DNA of 64,000 nucleotides from positions 8,398-72,397 of the forward strand of contig DS999224.1 of assembly GCA_000156295.1 (NCBI GenBank). The letters are read 5' to 3'. This DNA is from a marine gamma proteobacterium HTCC2148. Lineage in GTDB: Bacteria; Pseudomonadota; Gammaproteobacteria; Pseudomonadales; Halieaceae. This document shows positions 9,679 to 19,287 of the stretch, one piece after another. The notes below the pieces were generated by a model. That model worked only from the letters and a program-made list of their open reading frames with translations. It was not told the DNA's origin and did no database searches. Position 1 is the stretch's first letter, and every line of letters begins with the position of its first letter. Both the position numbers and the translations under genes were made by a program.

Positions 9679-11427
9679 ATGAAAACTCGATCACTTATTT
9701 GGCTGGCGATGCTCCTGAGTCCGCTTTTACTCAAGGTGTCTGCGGCTGACACGGTAAACGAATCGACTCGCTCTGCAACGCTTTATCACAGCGGCAAGCT
9801 GCTCACGATGGAAGGCGATGAACCGCAGTTCGCCGAAGCGCTGATTGAGCACAACGGCCAAATCGTTTTTGTGGGCACCCTCAGCGAAGCCAGGGACAGA
9901 GCACCCAAGCAGACAGTCGATTTTGATCTCAGAGGTGCGACTCTGCTCCCAGGATTTATTGAGCCACATTTACATCCGTCGATAGCTGCGATCATGCTGC
10001 AAAACGAGATCGTTGCTCCTTACGACTGGAAGTTGCCCTCTGGGGTAAAAACAGGCGTATCCGGCGAAGAGCACTACCGGGCGCGAATTACTCAGTCCAT
10101 CAAGTCAAATGCCACTGCTGGCGAAATGTATTTTATCTGGGGATATCACCAACTTTGGCATGGCTCCCTTTCCAGGGAGATATTGAACCAGATAGCCGGC
10201 GATAAGCCCGTTGGAATCATCCACCGGTCTTTTCATGAGATTTATCTTAACGACGCGGCGATCGCGCTTTTGGGCATAAAAGAAGCCGATTTCGAGGGTA
10301 ATCCCCAGGTCGACTGGGACCAGGGACACTTTTATGAGGGAGGCTGGCTTGCACTGGTGCCCGTTATGGCGCCTACGCTTATAAAACCTGAAAAGTACCT
10401 GGCGGGGTTGGCGACGATGACCACGCTGCTTCGGCAAAATGGCATAACAACGATTGCTGAACCGGGCTTCCCAAGCTCAGACTTCGAAACGGAACTATCG
10501 CTCCTGAAATCCGAAATGGCGAGCAATCCTCCTTACGACGTTTACTTGATTCCCAGTGGCACTCAGCTGTACGCAATGAAGGGTGGAAATCAAGAAGCCA
10601 TGGCATTCATGGAAACCCTGGCTGCGGCTGATGAACACAATACGGCGAACATCAGTTTTCTGCCCAAGCAAGTAAAGCTCTTCGCCGACGGGGCGATTTA
10701 TTCGCAGTTGATGCAAATGAAAGATGGCTATACCGATGGGCACGAGGGTGAATGGATGACTCCCCTTGATCTTTTCAGTGAGCAGATAACGCTTTACTGG
10801 AAAAACGGCTACAAAATCCACGTTCATGCCAACGGTGATTTGGGCCAGCAAATGGTGATTGACCAGGTGGCGCGACTACAAAAGGAATACCCTCGAAAGA
10901 ATCATCGTTTAACGCTTCATCACATGGGATATTTCACGAACGACATGGCTGATCAGATGGCTCAATTAGGAATGGAGGCATCGGTGAACCCCTATTACCT
11001 ATGGGCGTTAGCTGACAAGTATGGCGAGCATGGGCTGGGCCCAGAGCGGGCCGAGAATCTGGTGGCACTCAAGTTGCTGGTTGATAGAGACATACCCTTG
11101 TCGTTCCATTCAGATTTTTCAATGGCGCCTGCCGAGCCATTGACACTGGCCTGGACCGCGGTAAACCGCAAGACATCCGAGGGCACCCGGATGTCGCAGG
11201 ACCAACGAATTCGGGTATATGACGCATTGAAAGCCATTACCATTGATGCCGCTAGAGCCTTGAATCTAGAACAAGCGCTTGGCTCGTTGGAGGCTGGTAA
11301 AAAAGCCAACTTTACCATTCTGGGCAGCAATCCACTGAAGGCCGATACGATGCAGTTGAAAGATATCGAAGTCAGGGCAGTTGTTTATCAGGGAGTCTTC
11401 CATCAAAACCTTGGAGCGATGGATTAG
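9679..11427 (+). CDS. Exported YtcJ-like amidohydrolase (amidohydrolase family 3)
   Basis: About 582 residues. A signal peptide (MKTRSLIWLAMLLSP...) ends near VSAAD. The small beta-sandwich LYHSGKLLTMEGDEPQ and the metal motif GFIEPHLHP open the fold. Later metal or catalytic residues appear in KLFADGAIYS, IHVHANGD, LHHMGYF and SFHSDFSMAP, and the C-terminal sandwich has SLEAGKKANFTIL. This is the standard order of the YtcJ/NfdA group, which hydrolyses N-acyl or formamide bonds; the actual substrate is unknown. ATG 9679 is chosen because GGAG lies 9 nt upstream and the signal peptide starts there; TTG or ATG choices further up add only uncharged residues. Confidence 0.87.
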   Translation: MKTRSLIWLAMLLSPLLLKVSAADTVNESTRSATLYHSGKLLTMEGDEPQFAEALIEHNGQIVFVGTLSEARDRAPKQTVDFDLRGATLLPGFIEPHLHPSIAAIMLQNEIVAPYDWKLPSGVKTGVSGEEHYRARITQSIKSNATAGEMYFIWGYHQLWHGSLSREILNQIAGDKPVGIIHRSFHEIYLNDAAIALLGIKEADFEGNPQVDWDQGHFYEGGWLALVPVMAPTLIKPEKYLAGLATMTTLLRQNGITTIAEPGFPSSDFETELSLLKSEMASNPPYDVYLIPSGTQLYAMKGGNQEAMAFMETLAAADEHNTANISFLPKQVKLFADGAIYSQLMQMKDGYTDGHEGEWMTPLDLFSEQITLYWKNGYKIHVHANGDLGQQMVIDQVARLQKEYPRKNHRLTLHHMGYFTNDMADQMAQLGMEASVNPYYLWALADKYGEHGLGPERAENLVALKLLVDRDIPLSFHSDFSMAPAEPLTLAWTAVNRKTSEGTRMSQDQRIRVYDALKAITIDAARALNLEQALGSLEAGKKANFTILGSNPLKADTMQLKDIEVRAVVYQGVFHQNLGAMD

Positions 11428-11570
11428 CCACTTCGCCCAACTCTCATGATAGATTTATGCCCTGGTCACGCGTTGCGCATTCATTTATGGCAGCACCATA
11501 CTTGTCAAACATGTTGCCAGGTGTAGGGATTTAAAGGGCATAAATGCGCTGAGCGTTACTAGAATGATAG

Positions 11571-11602
11571 TGGGTCATTGGGTCATTGGGTCATTGAATG
11601 AT
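11571..11602 (+). repeat. 8-bp tandem repeat just before an oxidase gene
   Basis: Three exact copies of TGGGTCAT (11571-11594) are followed by a degenerate fourth, TGAATGAT (11595-11602). The repeat ends 14 bp before ATG 11617 and abuts the GGGGG that may serve as ribosome-binding site. Confidence 0.8.
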
Positions 11603-11616
11603 TGGGGGTGCTGAGG

Positions 11617-13068
11617 ATGGCCGGCAAGAGGCCTATAAATAGACGAGAGTATTTGAAAAGCTCCGCAGTGGCAGTGGCGGGTGCGACGCTCTATGGCTGC
11701 TCAGCGGATGATGCTGCTATTAACCCTGTGCGACTCGGCTCTACCGAACTGTCTAGAGTGAACAACAGCTACGAAATGGGTACCGCGCCAATCTCCTGCA
11801 GCGGCTGGACCCAACATATTTCTGATATCGTGGATTACCCCACTTTGGAGCGAGACCTTAGCGCGGATGTGGTTGTGGTGGGTGCCGGTCTCGCGGGCAG
11901 TTCTCTCGCTTTGCATTTGGCGGAAGCTGGGGTGAAGGTCGCTGTGTTGGAGGCACGCCAGCCCGGCTGGGGCGCGTCAGGCCGCAACGCGGGACACGTA
12001 TTGCCCACCCTGAAGGACGTCAAAGCCATCAGGAGTTTCCCCGATGGAGGCAAACGTTTTCTGGCATTGTTCAGGGAGCACCATGCCATGCCCTTTGACC
12101 TTTCAGCCAAGTACGGCTTCGATTGTGATGCTGAACAGACGGGCTACCTCAATGCCTGTGGCAGTGAGAGTACTTTTCAAGATTACAAGAATTCATCGAG
12201 ATTCTGGCAGGAGGATCAGGGGCAGAAAGTGGACTTACTGGATAGCGTGGACATGCAGCGAATGACCGGCTCCAGCTATTACCCCTATGGTGTGCTGTAT
12301 CGATCGGGTGGGCGTGTTAATCCTTATTTGTTCACCAATGGCATGATTACAGCTGCTGTGCGAAAGGGCGCACAGGTGTATGGAAATAGCGAGGCGATGA
12401 CTCTGGGTAAACTCGGAGAGCGCTGGAAACTTAGCAGCGCGAAGGGCAGCGTGACCGCTGATCGTGTGGTGTTCTGTACCAATGCCTACCCCACAGGGAT
12501 CGTTCCCCAGGTGACTGACAACTTTTATCCTTTAACGGCCTACGCCCTGTCCACCAAGCCCTTGTCACCCGCGGCCCTGGAAGTCATCAACCCGGGCAAG
12601 GCGACGCTGGCACAGGTTCCGATAGACCTCAATCCGTTCATCATCGACGGCAACAACCGGATCATTCTTTCGTCGATCCCCAGCGTGTTTAGCCCAGAGG
12701 ATGCCGGCCTGCATTTCAGAAACCATCTGGCCTGGATACACAGAACCTGGCCGCAGGCGAAGGATTTTGATATCGAATTGGAAAGTTACTGGACTGGCCG
12801 GGTCGCCCTGCGTGACAAGGAGTTTCCCGGTGTGTTTGAACTGGGCTCAGGAGTATACGGGCTGATGCACTTTAATGCCTGGGGCAATATTATGGCCCCA
12901 TTGCTCGGTATGTTACTGGCTGACGGCTTAATGAAGGATCAGATGGATCAACTACCTTTTCCGTTAGAGCGACCGCAACGAATTTCGAACCCGAACAAGC
13001 AGGATCTGATTATCCGTAAACTGATTATCCCGGCCGCAAGACTGGGACAGAAAATAGGCTATTTCTAA
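11617..13068 (+). CDS. Tat-exported FAD-dependent amine oxidase-like lipoprotein (DAO family)
   Basis: About 483 residues. The N-terminus carries a twin-arginine motif (NRREYLK) and then a lipobox-like LYGCSAD, so it is probably a Tat-exported lipoprotein. An unusual 60-residue spacer precedes the FAD Rossmann motif VVVGAGLAGSSLALHLAE and LEARQPGWGASGRNAGHV, the hallmark of the DAO/gamma-glutamylputrescine oxidase group (PuuB-like). The C-terminal part has VALRDKEFPGVFELGSGVYGLMHFNAWGN, which closes the FAD site. It should oxidise a C-N bond in an amine or amino acid, outside the cytoplasm, which is unusual for PuuB relatives. The ATG at 11617 is preferred to TTG 11602, which lies inside the tandem repeat. 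Confidence 0.83.
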   Translation: MAGKRPINRREYLKSSAVAVAGATLYGCSADDAAINPVRLGSTELSRVNNSYEMGTAPISCSGWTQHISDIVDYPTLERDLSADVVVVGAGLAGSSLALHLAEAGVKVAVLEARQPGWGASGRNAGHVLPTLKDVKAIRSFPDGGKRFLALFREHHAMPFDLSAKYGFDCDAEQTGYLNACGSESTFQDYKNSSRFWQEDQGQKVDLLDSVDMQRMTGSSYYPYGVLYRSGGRVNPYLFTNGMITAAVRKGAQVYGNSEAMTLGKLGERWKLSSAKGSVTADRVVFCTNAYPTGIVPQVTDNFYPLTAYALSTKPLSPAALEVINPGKATLAQVPIDLNPFIIDGNNRIILSSIPSVFSPEDAGLHFRNHLAWIHRTWPQAKDFDIELESYWTGRVALRDKEFPGVFELGSGVYGLMHFNAWGNIMAPLLGMLLADGLMKDQMDQLPFPLERPQRISNPNKQDLIIRKLIIPAARLGQKIGYF

Positions 13069-13210
13069 GCTAGTTAACGCCACATTAGCATCTCGATATT
13101 GCGAAGCGCTTGTTATGTACTCCGTGTCGAATAAGCTTGCGAGGCCTTTCTGGCAATTCCTGCAATGATAATATCCGGCGAAAAAAGGTCGCGCGTCAGA
13201 TTCATAGCGT

Positions 13211-13242
13211 ATTTTTCGGGGAAAAATCCTTCGGTGATTTTT
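13211..13242 (+). terminator. Overlapping alternative hairpins between convergent genes
   Basis: ATTTTTC (13211-13217) pairs with GAAAAAT (13221-13227). The second arm also overlaps AAAAATC (13222-13228), which pairs with GATTTTT (13236-13242) around CTTCGGT. The two stems exclude each other. Either could end transcription of the FAD oxidase gene. The rest of the 418-bp spacer (13069-13486) shows nothing else. Confidence 0.45.
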
Positions 13243-13486
13243 GATTCACTGCTCAAATTATAACTTCAGGTAAAACGGGGTGTCCGTCGCCCTGAATTGT
13301 TAGGCGCAAAGCACTGCATTGCTCCTTTGCGCATACCGACTTTCAAGCTCGTAGCATTTCTAACTATAGGGCACATAAACGGCCTGTTAAGAGTGAATTT
13401 CTCCCCTGACCCTGCTGACGGTACAAATGGAGTTTGTGAAATTTTGGTTCAGCGTGGCATCACTGTAACCCTTGAGACTTCTGCGC

Positions 13487-14473
13487 TTAAGCGCCCGCGG
13501 TACGAACGGCAGAAGGCGTAGAATTTGACCAGCGCTTAAAAGAACGGCGAAAGTTTGTCGCATCGCTGAAGCCAAGGAGGCTCGCGATTTCTGCGACGGG
13601 CAGGGTAGTGCCGTTTAGATATTCCAGTGCCAGTCGATATCGAACCTGATCTAGCAACTGCTGATAGCGGTGACCTTCCCTCGTCAGATGACGCTGCAAT
13701 GTGCTTTCACTCATATGAAGTAATGCGGCGACCTTCGCACTGGTTGGAAACTCAGAACCCGCCTGCAATAGTATTTGCTGAACACGCTCGCTAACCATGC
13801 CGCCCTCAGACCCACGCGATATGAGTCGATCGCACTCCCGCCGAAAAATATCCCGCGCTATAGGGTTGGAGGTGGAGATTGCAGAATCAAGGCTCGCGTA
13901 ATCGAAGAACATTGCGCTACGCACTGCATTAAAACGGACATCAGGACCAAAGATCGTATGATAGAGCTGCAGATCTGATGGGGGAGCATAGTTAAGCTGC
14001 AGATTAATTATCGCGGTTTGACGACCCAGCAAAATACTGCCGCTGTTGATAATTGCAGCATACAGCACCTCGGTATAGAAACGCTGCAGCGCCTGCGGTA
14101 AATGGGCCGCTTTGACCCAAAGCTCCAGTTCACTCTCCCCTCGGTGTATTTCAATTCCAATGCTTGGCAGTATGACTCGGTTGTATCGCACCAGCAGCTT
14201 GAGCGCATCACCTATAGTCTCACTGGTCATCAAGGCGTAGCCAAATATTCCCTGTGAGGCAATACTGATTCGGCTGCCGAACTTCAATCCTAACTCTGGA
14301 TCCTGTGACAAGGTCAGCGCGTTAGTACACGCCGTATCCAGCTGCCGCGCGGTCAGGCTCATCGCTGTCAGCGATTCCTGATCTGCAACGCCGGTATCGC
14401 GCATCAACTGCTCGCGTGATACGCCCAGGGAATCCAGAACCTGTAGCAAGGTCGAAATGTAATAAGCATGCAT
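13487..14473 (-). CDS. AraC family regulator, OruR type
   Basis: 328 residues. Residues about 1-190 form the 'arabinose-binding domain of AraC transcription regulator' type (PF12625), found in OruR, ArgR-like and VirS-like activators (ISTLLQVLDSLGVSREQL, GIFGYALMTSETIGDALKLLVRYN). Residues about 230-325 are two helix-turn-helix motifs (VAALLHMSESTLQRHLTREG and VAEIASLLGFSDATNFRRSFKRW). The gene is divergent from the metal-dependent hydrolase. A 22-bp-phased repeat array begins 13 bp before its start codon. It probably controls the hydrolase and itself, as is usual for this layout; that is inference. Confidence 0.9.
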   Translation of the reverse strand: MHAYYISTLLQVLDSLGVSREQLMRDTGVADQESLTAMSLTARQLDTACTNALTLSQDPELGLKFGSRISIASQGIFGYALMTSETIGDALKLLVRYNRVILPSIGIEIHRGESELELWVKAAHLPQALQRFYTEVLYAAIINSGSILLGRQTAIINLQLNYAPPSDLQLYHTIFGPDVRFNAVRSAMFFDYASLDSAISTSNPIARDIFRRECDRLISRGSEGGMVSERVQQILLQAGSEFPTSAKVAALLHMSESTLQRHLTREGHRYQQLLDQVRYRLALEYLNGTTLPVAEIASLLGFSDATNFRRSFKRWSNSTPSAVRTAGA

Positions 14474-14486
14474 CTGCTATCTCCAT

Positions 14487-14566
14487 GACGGTATTTAACC
14501 TGATTATTGACCGTATATAACCCTATAATTGACGGTAATTAACCCAAACAATGACGGTATATAACT
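14487..14566. promoter_or_regulatory. Four 14-bp direct repeats at exact 22-bp spacing (iteron-like operator)
   Basis: Copies are GACGGTATTTAACC (14487-14500), GACCGTATATAACC (14509-14522), GACGGTAATTAACC (14531-14544) and GACGGTATATAACT (14553-14566); each is preceded by T. The step is 22 bp three times, about two helical turns, so all copies face the same side of the DNA. They sit between the divergent AraC regulator and the hydrolase gene. Confidence 0.88.
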
Positions 14567-14655
14567 CCCTTTAAGCTCGATCTGTCAACTAGGATAGCCA
14601 CTCTTCATTCACGGCAACATCATCACATTTTTGAAAATGCCACAGGAGTTGAGCA

Positions 14656-15576
14656 ATGCCTGCTACGTTACAAACATTAAATACCCAAACCGATTCGGCG
14701 GTGGACGCCTCCATACCTGAAACTGTCGGTGCCACGTCGACAACAAAACAGGCAAGCACGCCGTCCGGGGTAGAGATCAAGCCGCGCAATCGGTCTCACG
14801 ATATTGCTGCTGCGCTGCAACGCGATTGGTTGGATGACAATGCATTTCTCACTGCCGTATTTAACGGTATGTCGATTACTTTTCCGGCGGGCGAGAAATT
14901 TTTCATCGACAGCGTGCGTCACTATCGACAAGACATTACCGATCCGGTTTTGCAGGAACACGTTCGAGGTTTCTGCGGTCAGGAGGGTTTTCACCGTCGT
15001 GAGCACCAGATTTATAATGAGACACTTTGCGCGGCACGCGCTTATGACCTTCAAAAACTTGAAGGGAAGCTGACACGTCGGCTAGCGTGGGCCCAGAAAA
15101 ATCTCTCCCCGATACAGAACCTTGCGATTACCGTGGCGATTGAGCACTTCACAGCTGTTCTCTCTGAGCTTTTATTGAGTTCGGACTCGGTTATGAACAA
15201 AGCGCACTCATCAATGCGCGAATTGTGGCGCTGGCATGCGGCGGAAGAGATGGAACACAAGTCTGTCGCGTTTGATGTATTCCTTGCTGTGGGTGGCACT
15301 GAGAAATTGCGCATATCCGTAATGCGCCGCGCGACATTTTTTATTGCCCTGGAATTGACGCGCGCCCTGATTTATATATTGCGCAAAGACGGCAAGCTAT
15401 TCAATCTTAAGCTCTGGTTTAAAGGTCTGGCGGGGCTGTTCGGAAAACAAGGCGCCTTCAGTGGAGGCCTCCAGCCCTATAAAGAATTCTATACAGAGGG
15501 CTTTCACCCTTGGCAGCAAGACACACGACATTTACTAACGGAGTGGGCTTCAGAAGACGCAATAGAGTTTGCATAA
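14656..15576 (+). CDS. Metal-dependent hydrolase-like protein (PF10118 / COG3687)
   Basis: 306 residues. It shows the features of the 'predicted metal-dependent hydrolase' family: FPAGEKFFIDSVRHYR, a QEGFHRREHQIYNE motif, VAIEHFTAVLSE and WHAAEEMEHKSVAFDVF. These acidic and histidine residues on helices suggest a ferritin-like di-metal helical bundle. A hydrophobic stretch about residues 225-240 suggests membrane association. The reaction is not known for the family. AGGAG lies 8 nt before ATG 14656. The divergent AraC regulator and repeat array in front suggest inducible expression; OruR-type regulators beside such genes are often linked to lipid or hydrocarbon use (inference). Confidence 0.82.
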   Translation: MPATLQTLNTQTDSAVDASIPETVGATSTTKQASTPSGVEIKPRNRSHDIAAALQRDWLDDNAFLTAVFNGMSITFPAGEKFFIDSVRHYRQDITDPVLQEHVRGFCGQEGFHRREHQIYNETLCAARAYDLQKLEGKLTRRLAWAQKNLSPIQNLAITVAIEHFTAVLSELLLSSDSVMNKAHSSMRELWRWHAAEEMEHKSVAFDVFLAVGGTEKLRISVMRRATFFIALELTRALIYILRKDGKLFNLKLWFKGLAGLFGKQGAFSGGLQPYKEFYTEGFHPWQQDTRHLLTEWASEDAIEFA

Positions 15577-15658
15577 ACACCACAAGGCGCAGTGGCATAA
15601 TCGCCAGTGCGCCAATTGGGTTCATTGACGGCATCTTGTGTCTGGCGGTATTGATGAG

Positions 15659-16813
15659 TTAACTTTTTAGTATCGCATTGTCGAATTGATTAACTGTCGC
15701 CTGTCGACTCTGGCGGTATATCCGTGGGCTGCAGCCCACCAATCGGGAAAAAGTGCGAGAAAAGTAAAGGGGATCTTCGTAGCCGATTTGCTTTGAAATT
15801 TCCTGTATCTGTAGGGTGGTTCGTGTCAGCAGACGCGATGCCTTGGCAATACGTCGCTCTTCGCGCCAACTGATGAGCGTGCTCCCCGTTCTCGCCTTGA
15901 ACATGGAAGAGAGCCGGGTTTTGGAAAGTTGAACATGCTGGGCAATGTCTTCTACGGTGAGCGACTTCTCCAAATTGCTATTTATGTAGTTCATAGCGTT
16001 TGTTATCCGGCTATCGGTAGGGTCGCTGCCCGCGGGCGCAGAAAAGCGTGCGCAACGGATAAAAATTTGTTCGATAATGTTAAGTAACAGCGCCTCTGAA
16101 CGGCTGTCTGCCAGGGGATCGAAGTCCAGGGTACTTTCAAACAGAGCCTTGATAGCGGGGTAGTCGGCGTCTGGCGCTTTCAGGTGATAGATATGTGGGC
16201 CAACCTCGGGCCAGTTCAGCCAGTCCAGTATTCTCGAGTCGGGTTGGAAGTAAACCCAGTCGTGGGTCCAGTGGGAAGCGTGTTGCGCCCGTCGGTAGTC
16301 GTACATGGCATCTGGTGATAGCAATACCATGTCTCCGGGCTCTGCAAACAGTTCGCGACGGATACAGTTGTAATGGCCTGTGCCACTCACTGACAAGTTC
16401 AGGCTCCAGCCGCGCAGTTTTCCGGCAGGTCTGTAGGTAGCGATGTCATTGCTGGCACCCCGTACCATTTTCGTTACAGCGGACAGTGAATGATCTGTAA
16501 ATAAGTCGTCCATTAGTTCGAGGCACTTGCCTGCATCGATCAAAAAGCGCAGTGCTTCATTTTCTGACAGGCGCAAGATGGGCTCGAACAGGTTTTTCCA
16601 TTTTTTGATTAAAGCTGGGACCGCGGGCTGTGAAGAAAAACCACCTGCGGCCACCTGCTCAAAATACAGCTGCCCAGTGCGCTCGGTAAGGTTTCCGTGA
16701 TGATCGCCGGACATCCTCAGCATCGATTCCTTAAGTGCAGCGAGTGTGACGGGCTGCCCTCGAAACACCTTCCAGGCGATATTAGCGTGCCGAATTATGG
16801 GAGTGCTAGTCAT
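15659..16813 (-). CDS. AraC family regulator with cupin-like sensor
   Basis: 384 residues, longer than most AraC proteins. Residues about 130-250 resemble the AraC cupin arm/sensor (LRGWSLNLSVSGTGHYN, FAEPGDMVLLSPDAMYDYRR, HWTHDWVYFQP). Residues about 285-375 are the two helix-turn-helix motifs (VEDIAQHVQLSKTRLSSMFKARTG and IQEISKQIGYEDPLYFSRTFSR). The N-terminal 120 residues are not recognised. It is divergent from the second TonB receptor gene, so it is the likely regulator of the receptor-esterase pair. Confidence 0.9.
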   Translation of the reverse strand: MTSTPIIRHANIAWKVFRGQPVTLAALKESMLRMSGDHHGNLTERTGQLYFEQVAAGGFSSQPAVPALIKKWKNLFEPILRLSENEALRFLIDAGKCLELMDDLFTDHSLSAVTKMVRGASNDIATYRPAGKLRGWSLNLSVSGTGHYNCIRRELFAEPGDMVLLSPDAMYDYRRAQHASHWTHDWVYFQPDSRILDWLNWPEVGPHIYHLKAPDADYPAIKALFESTLDFDPLADSRSEALLLNIIEQIFIRCARFSAPAGSDPTDSRITNAMNYINSNLEKSLTVEDIAQHVQLSKTRLSSMFKARTGSTLISWREERRIAKASRLLTRTTLQIQEISKQIGYEDPLYFSRTFSRLVGCSPRIYRQSRQATVNQFDNAILKS

Positions 16814-17075
16814 TAAATATCCATGTTTTGCAATTTTGATATTACTATTTTGCTACAATTATCGGCTGGTATAAGCGCACTATAATTGTTTAATAGTCTA
16901 TTTTTCCAGTTTTTTCACACAATATTGGCCTGGCGTTTAATGATTTATCAATAGCGCCCAGCAGATAAAATAAAATAAGAGGATAGTCCATATATTGGGT
17001 TTTTGATCCATATGCTTTAACAGGTTGTCGGTATACAGTTAGCCCAGAAGTTTGATAATGACTAAGGTGTCTTAA
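16814..17075. promoter_or_regulatory. Divergent promoter region, AraC regulator / TonB receptor
   Basis: 262 bp, clearly more A+T-rich than the flanking genes. It must hold both promoters, for example TATAAT-like cores around 16880-16890. The TonB receptor start has AAGG 8 nt upstream. No repeated operator could be picked out by eye. Confidence 0.45.
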
Positions 17076-19244
17076 ATGACTGTATCCCAACCACGCCTGC
17101 TGACTGCTGCTATAGCCACAACCGTCTTTGTTTTAATCTCCCCGGCTTTATCATTAGCGCAAGAGGTAAGACTGCCGCCAGACACAGAACTGGCACTGGA
17201 AGAAATTATTGTCACGGCGCAAAAGCGCAGCACCTCGGTCCAGGAAACACCTATCGCCATTACAGCGTTTACCGGAGAAATTCTCGCCAATGGCGTAGTA
17301 ACCGATGCCGCGGATCTCAATGGCAGAGTACCCAATCTGCATATTGCTAAAGCTGGCTCCAATGTCGAAATTGCCATACGCGGTATTAACAGCACCAATA
17401 ACGTAGAAGCGGGTGATCCGGCCGTGGCCTTTCATGTCGATGGCATTTATCTGGGGCGCCCGATAGCTGCCGGGGCCATTTTTTATGACTTGGAGCGTGT
17501 GGAGGTACTGAACGGACCTCAAGGCACGCTTTATGGTCGTAATGCCACCGCCGGCAGTATCAACGTCATTACCAACAAACCAGAGGAAGAGTTTTCTGCG
17601 AGTCTTGAACTCAACGCAGGTAATTATGACCGCGTCTATACCCAGGGCATGCTCAATGTGCCGATATCCGAACAATTTCAGATGCGAGCGGCTTTTTTCA
17701 CCGATGACAGAGAGGGTTACTACGACGCAGTCCACTTTGAAACTGGTGAGTCTCTTAGCGAAGGAGACTCGGCAGATGATCAGGGCTTCCGCCTGCACGG
17801 GCTTTACCAGCCTACAGAGAATCTCTCCATGCTGCTCAGCGTTGATTCCCTCAGCAAAGAAGGCGCACCGCCATATCAGCGTGACGTACCGACGGATGCG
17901 GTATTCACTGTTGAGACCACTGCCTCTGGCTACAGTGACATAGAAGACAAAGGCATCAAATTCGAGTTGAACTGGGATCTGGATTTCGCGACCCTGACCT
18001 ATATGGCGGCGTCGCGCGAAACCGAGTATTCGGCAGGCGGCGCGGCGGCGGGACAGAGCGCACTGTTGGGAGCCTCGCTTGCGGTCGACAATTCCATGGA
18101 GCAGCTTACCCATGAATTACGACTCGCTTCCAGTGGTGGGGGTGCGCTGCAGTGGATAGGGGGTGCTTACTACTTCAAAGAAGAGCAGGATATATTTTTC
18201 ATATTGGCCGATCTATTGGAGATCTTTCCGGCCCCTTTACCCAAGGGCGATTTGACCTTTGATCAACCGGAAGTGGAAGCAACATCGACGGCTGTTTTTG
18301 GTCAGATAGATTACAGCTTTGCCGAAAACTTGCGCTTTTCTGCAGGCCTGCGCTACAACCAGGATGAGAAGGCACGTACCGGTCGCAGTATAGTTGGTAT
18401 CACGGAGTTCGATTTAATACTCCAGGAGGTTCCCAATATTGCCGATGAGGATTGGGATTCCACTGACTGGAAGCTGGGCCTGGACTGGTTTGTGACCCAA
18501 GATTCCATGCTCTACGTTTCCGTTGGAACCGGCTATAAAGCTGGCGGTTATTTTGATGGCATAGCCCCCAACGATTATGACGAAGAAACGGTACTGTCCT
18601 GGGAGGTGGGTTCCAAAAACGAGTTTATGGACAACCGACTACAACTGAACGTGGCAGCATTCTACTATGACTACGAAGATTTTCAGGTTACACAGACCGA
18701 GCCGCTGGCGGGTCTTCCCGGAGGCGCTCAGGGCTCGGTTACCCGTAATGCCGGTGCTGCCGATATCTATGGCGCCGAGCTTTCAACGCAGTATCTGGCT
18801 ACCGCCTATGATCACTTTAGCTTGCAACTTTCCTACCTTCATTCCGAATTTACTGACTTCGAATTGTATGACCCAATCAATGACGTAACTAACGATTGGT
18901 CGGGTAACGAATTGAATAAAGCGCCCGGCTGGACAGCAACTGTGGGCTATCGGCATGAGTGGAATCTGGGAGACAAGGGCAGTGTGGCAGCGGGTGGCCT
19001 GGTATATTTTGTGGATGATCACTACCTCACGTTCAGGAATGAAGATGTCAGCGAACAAGAAGCCTATACAAAAGTAGATCTCAACCTGATGTACACTTCA
19101 CCGCAGGGGAACTGGTTTGTCTCTGCCTATGGCAAAAATCTCACCGACGAAGAGGTGATGGTGTCCCTCTCTAACATTGGCATCGCCACTGCCGGGTTTG
19201 CAGCCCCACGAACCTACGGCGTGCGCGCCGGTTATAGCTGGTAG
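17076..19244 (+). CDS. TonB-dependent outer-membrane receptor
   Basis: 722 residues. There is a signal peptide (cleavage after LSLA), then LEEIIVTAQKRSTSVQETPIAITAF as TonB box and plug entry. The plug has IAIRGINSTNN, HVDGIYLGRPIA and LNGPQGTLYGRNATAGSINVITNKP. The C-terminal barrel ends in GVRAGYSW. It is followed 43 bp later by a type-B carboxylesterase on the same strand and faces an AraC regulator. The three genes look like one uptake unit in which the ester is imported and then split; the ligand itself is unknown. Confidence 0.93.
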   Translation: MTVSQPRLLTAAIATTVFVLISPALSLAQEVRLPPDTELALEEIIVTAQKRSTSVQETPIAITAFTGEILANGVVTDAADLNGRVPNLHIAKAGSNVEIAIRGINSTNNVEAGDPAVAFHVDGIYLGRPIAAGAIFYDLERVEVLNGPQGTLYGRNATAGSINVITNKPEEEFSASLELNAGNYDRVYTQGMLNVPISEQFQMRAAFFTDDREGYYDAVHFETGESLSEGDSADDQGFRLHGLYQPTENLSMLLSVDSLSKEGAPPYQRDVPTDAVFTVETTASGYSDIEDKGIKFELNWDLDFATLTYMAASRETEYSAGGAAAGQSALLGASLAVDNSMEQLTHELRLASSGGGALQWIGGAYYFKEEQDIFFILADLLEIFPAPLPKGDLTFDQPEVEATSTAVFGQIDYSFAENLRFSAGLRYNQDEKARTGRSIVGITEFDLILQEVPNIADEDWDSTDWKLGLDWFVTQDSMLYVSVGTGYKAGGYFDGIAPNDYDEETVLSWEVGSKNEFMDNRLQLNVAAFYYDYEDFQVTQTEPLAGLPGGAQGSVTRNAGAADIYGAELSTQYLATAYDHFSLQLSYLHSEFTDFELYDPINDVTNDWSGNELNKAPGWTATVGYRHEWNLGDKGSVAAGGLVYFVDDHYLTFRNEDVSEQEAYTKVDLNLMYTSPQGNWFVSAYGKNLTDEEVMVSLSNIGIATAGFAAPRTYGVRAGYSW

Positions 19245-19287
19245 CGCGCAGCGCTAACATTAAGCTTTCCACCTACAGGGCCCTGCA

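Noticed and set aside
17154-18113. 319-residue minus-strand frame inside the second TonB receptor
   Set aside because: Shadow of the receptor frame; no motif and no upstream signal.
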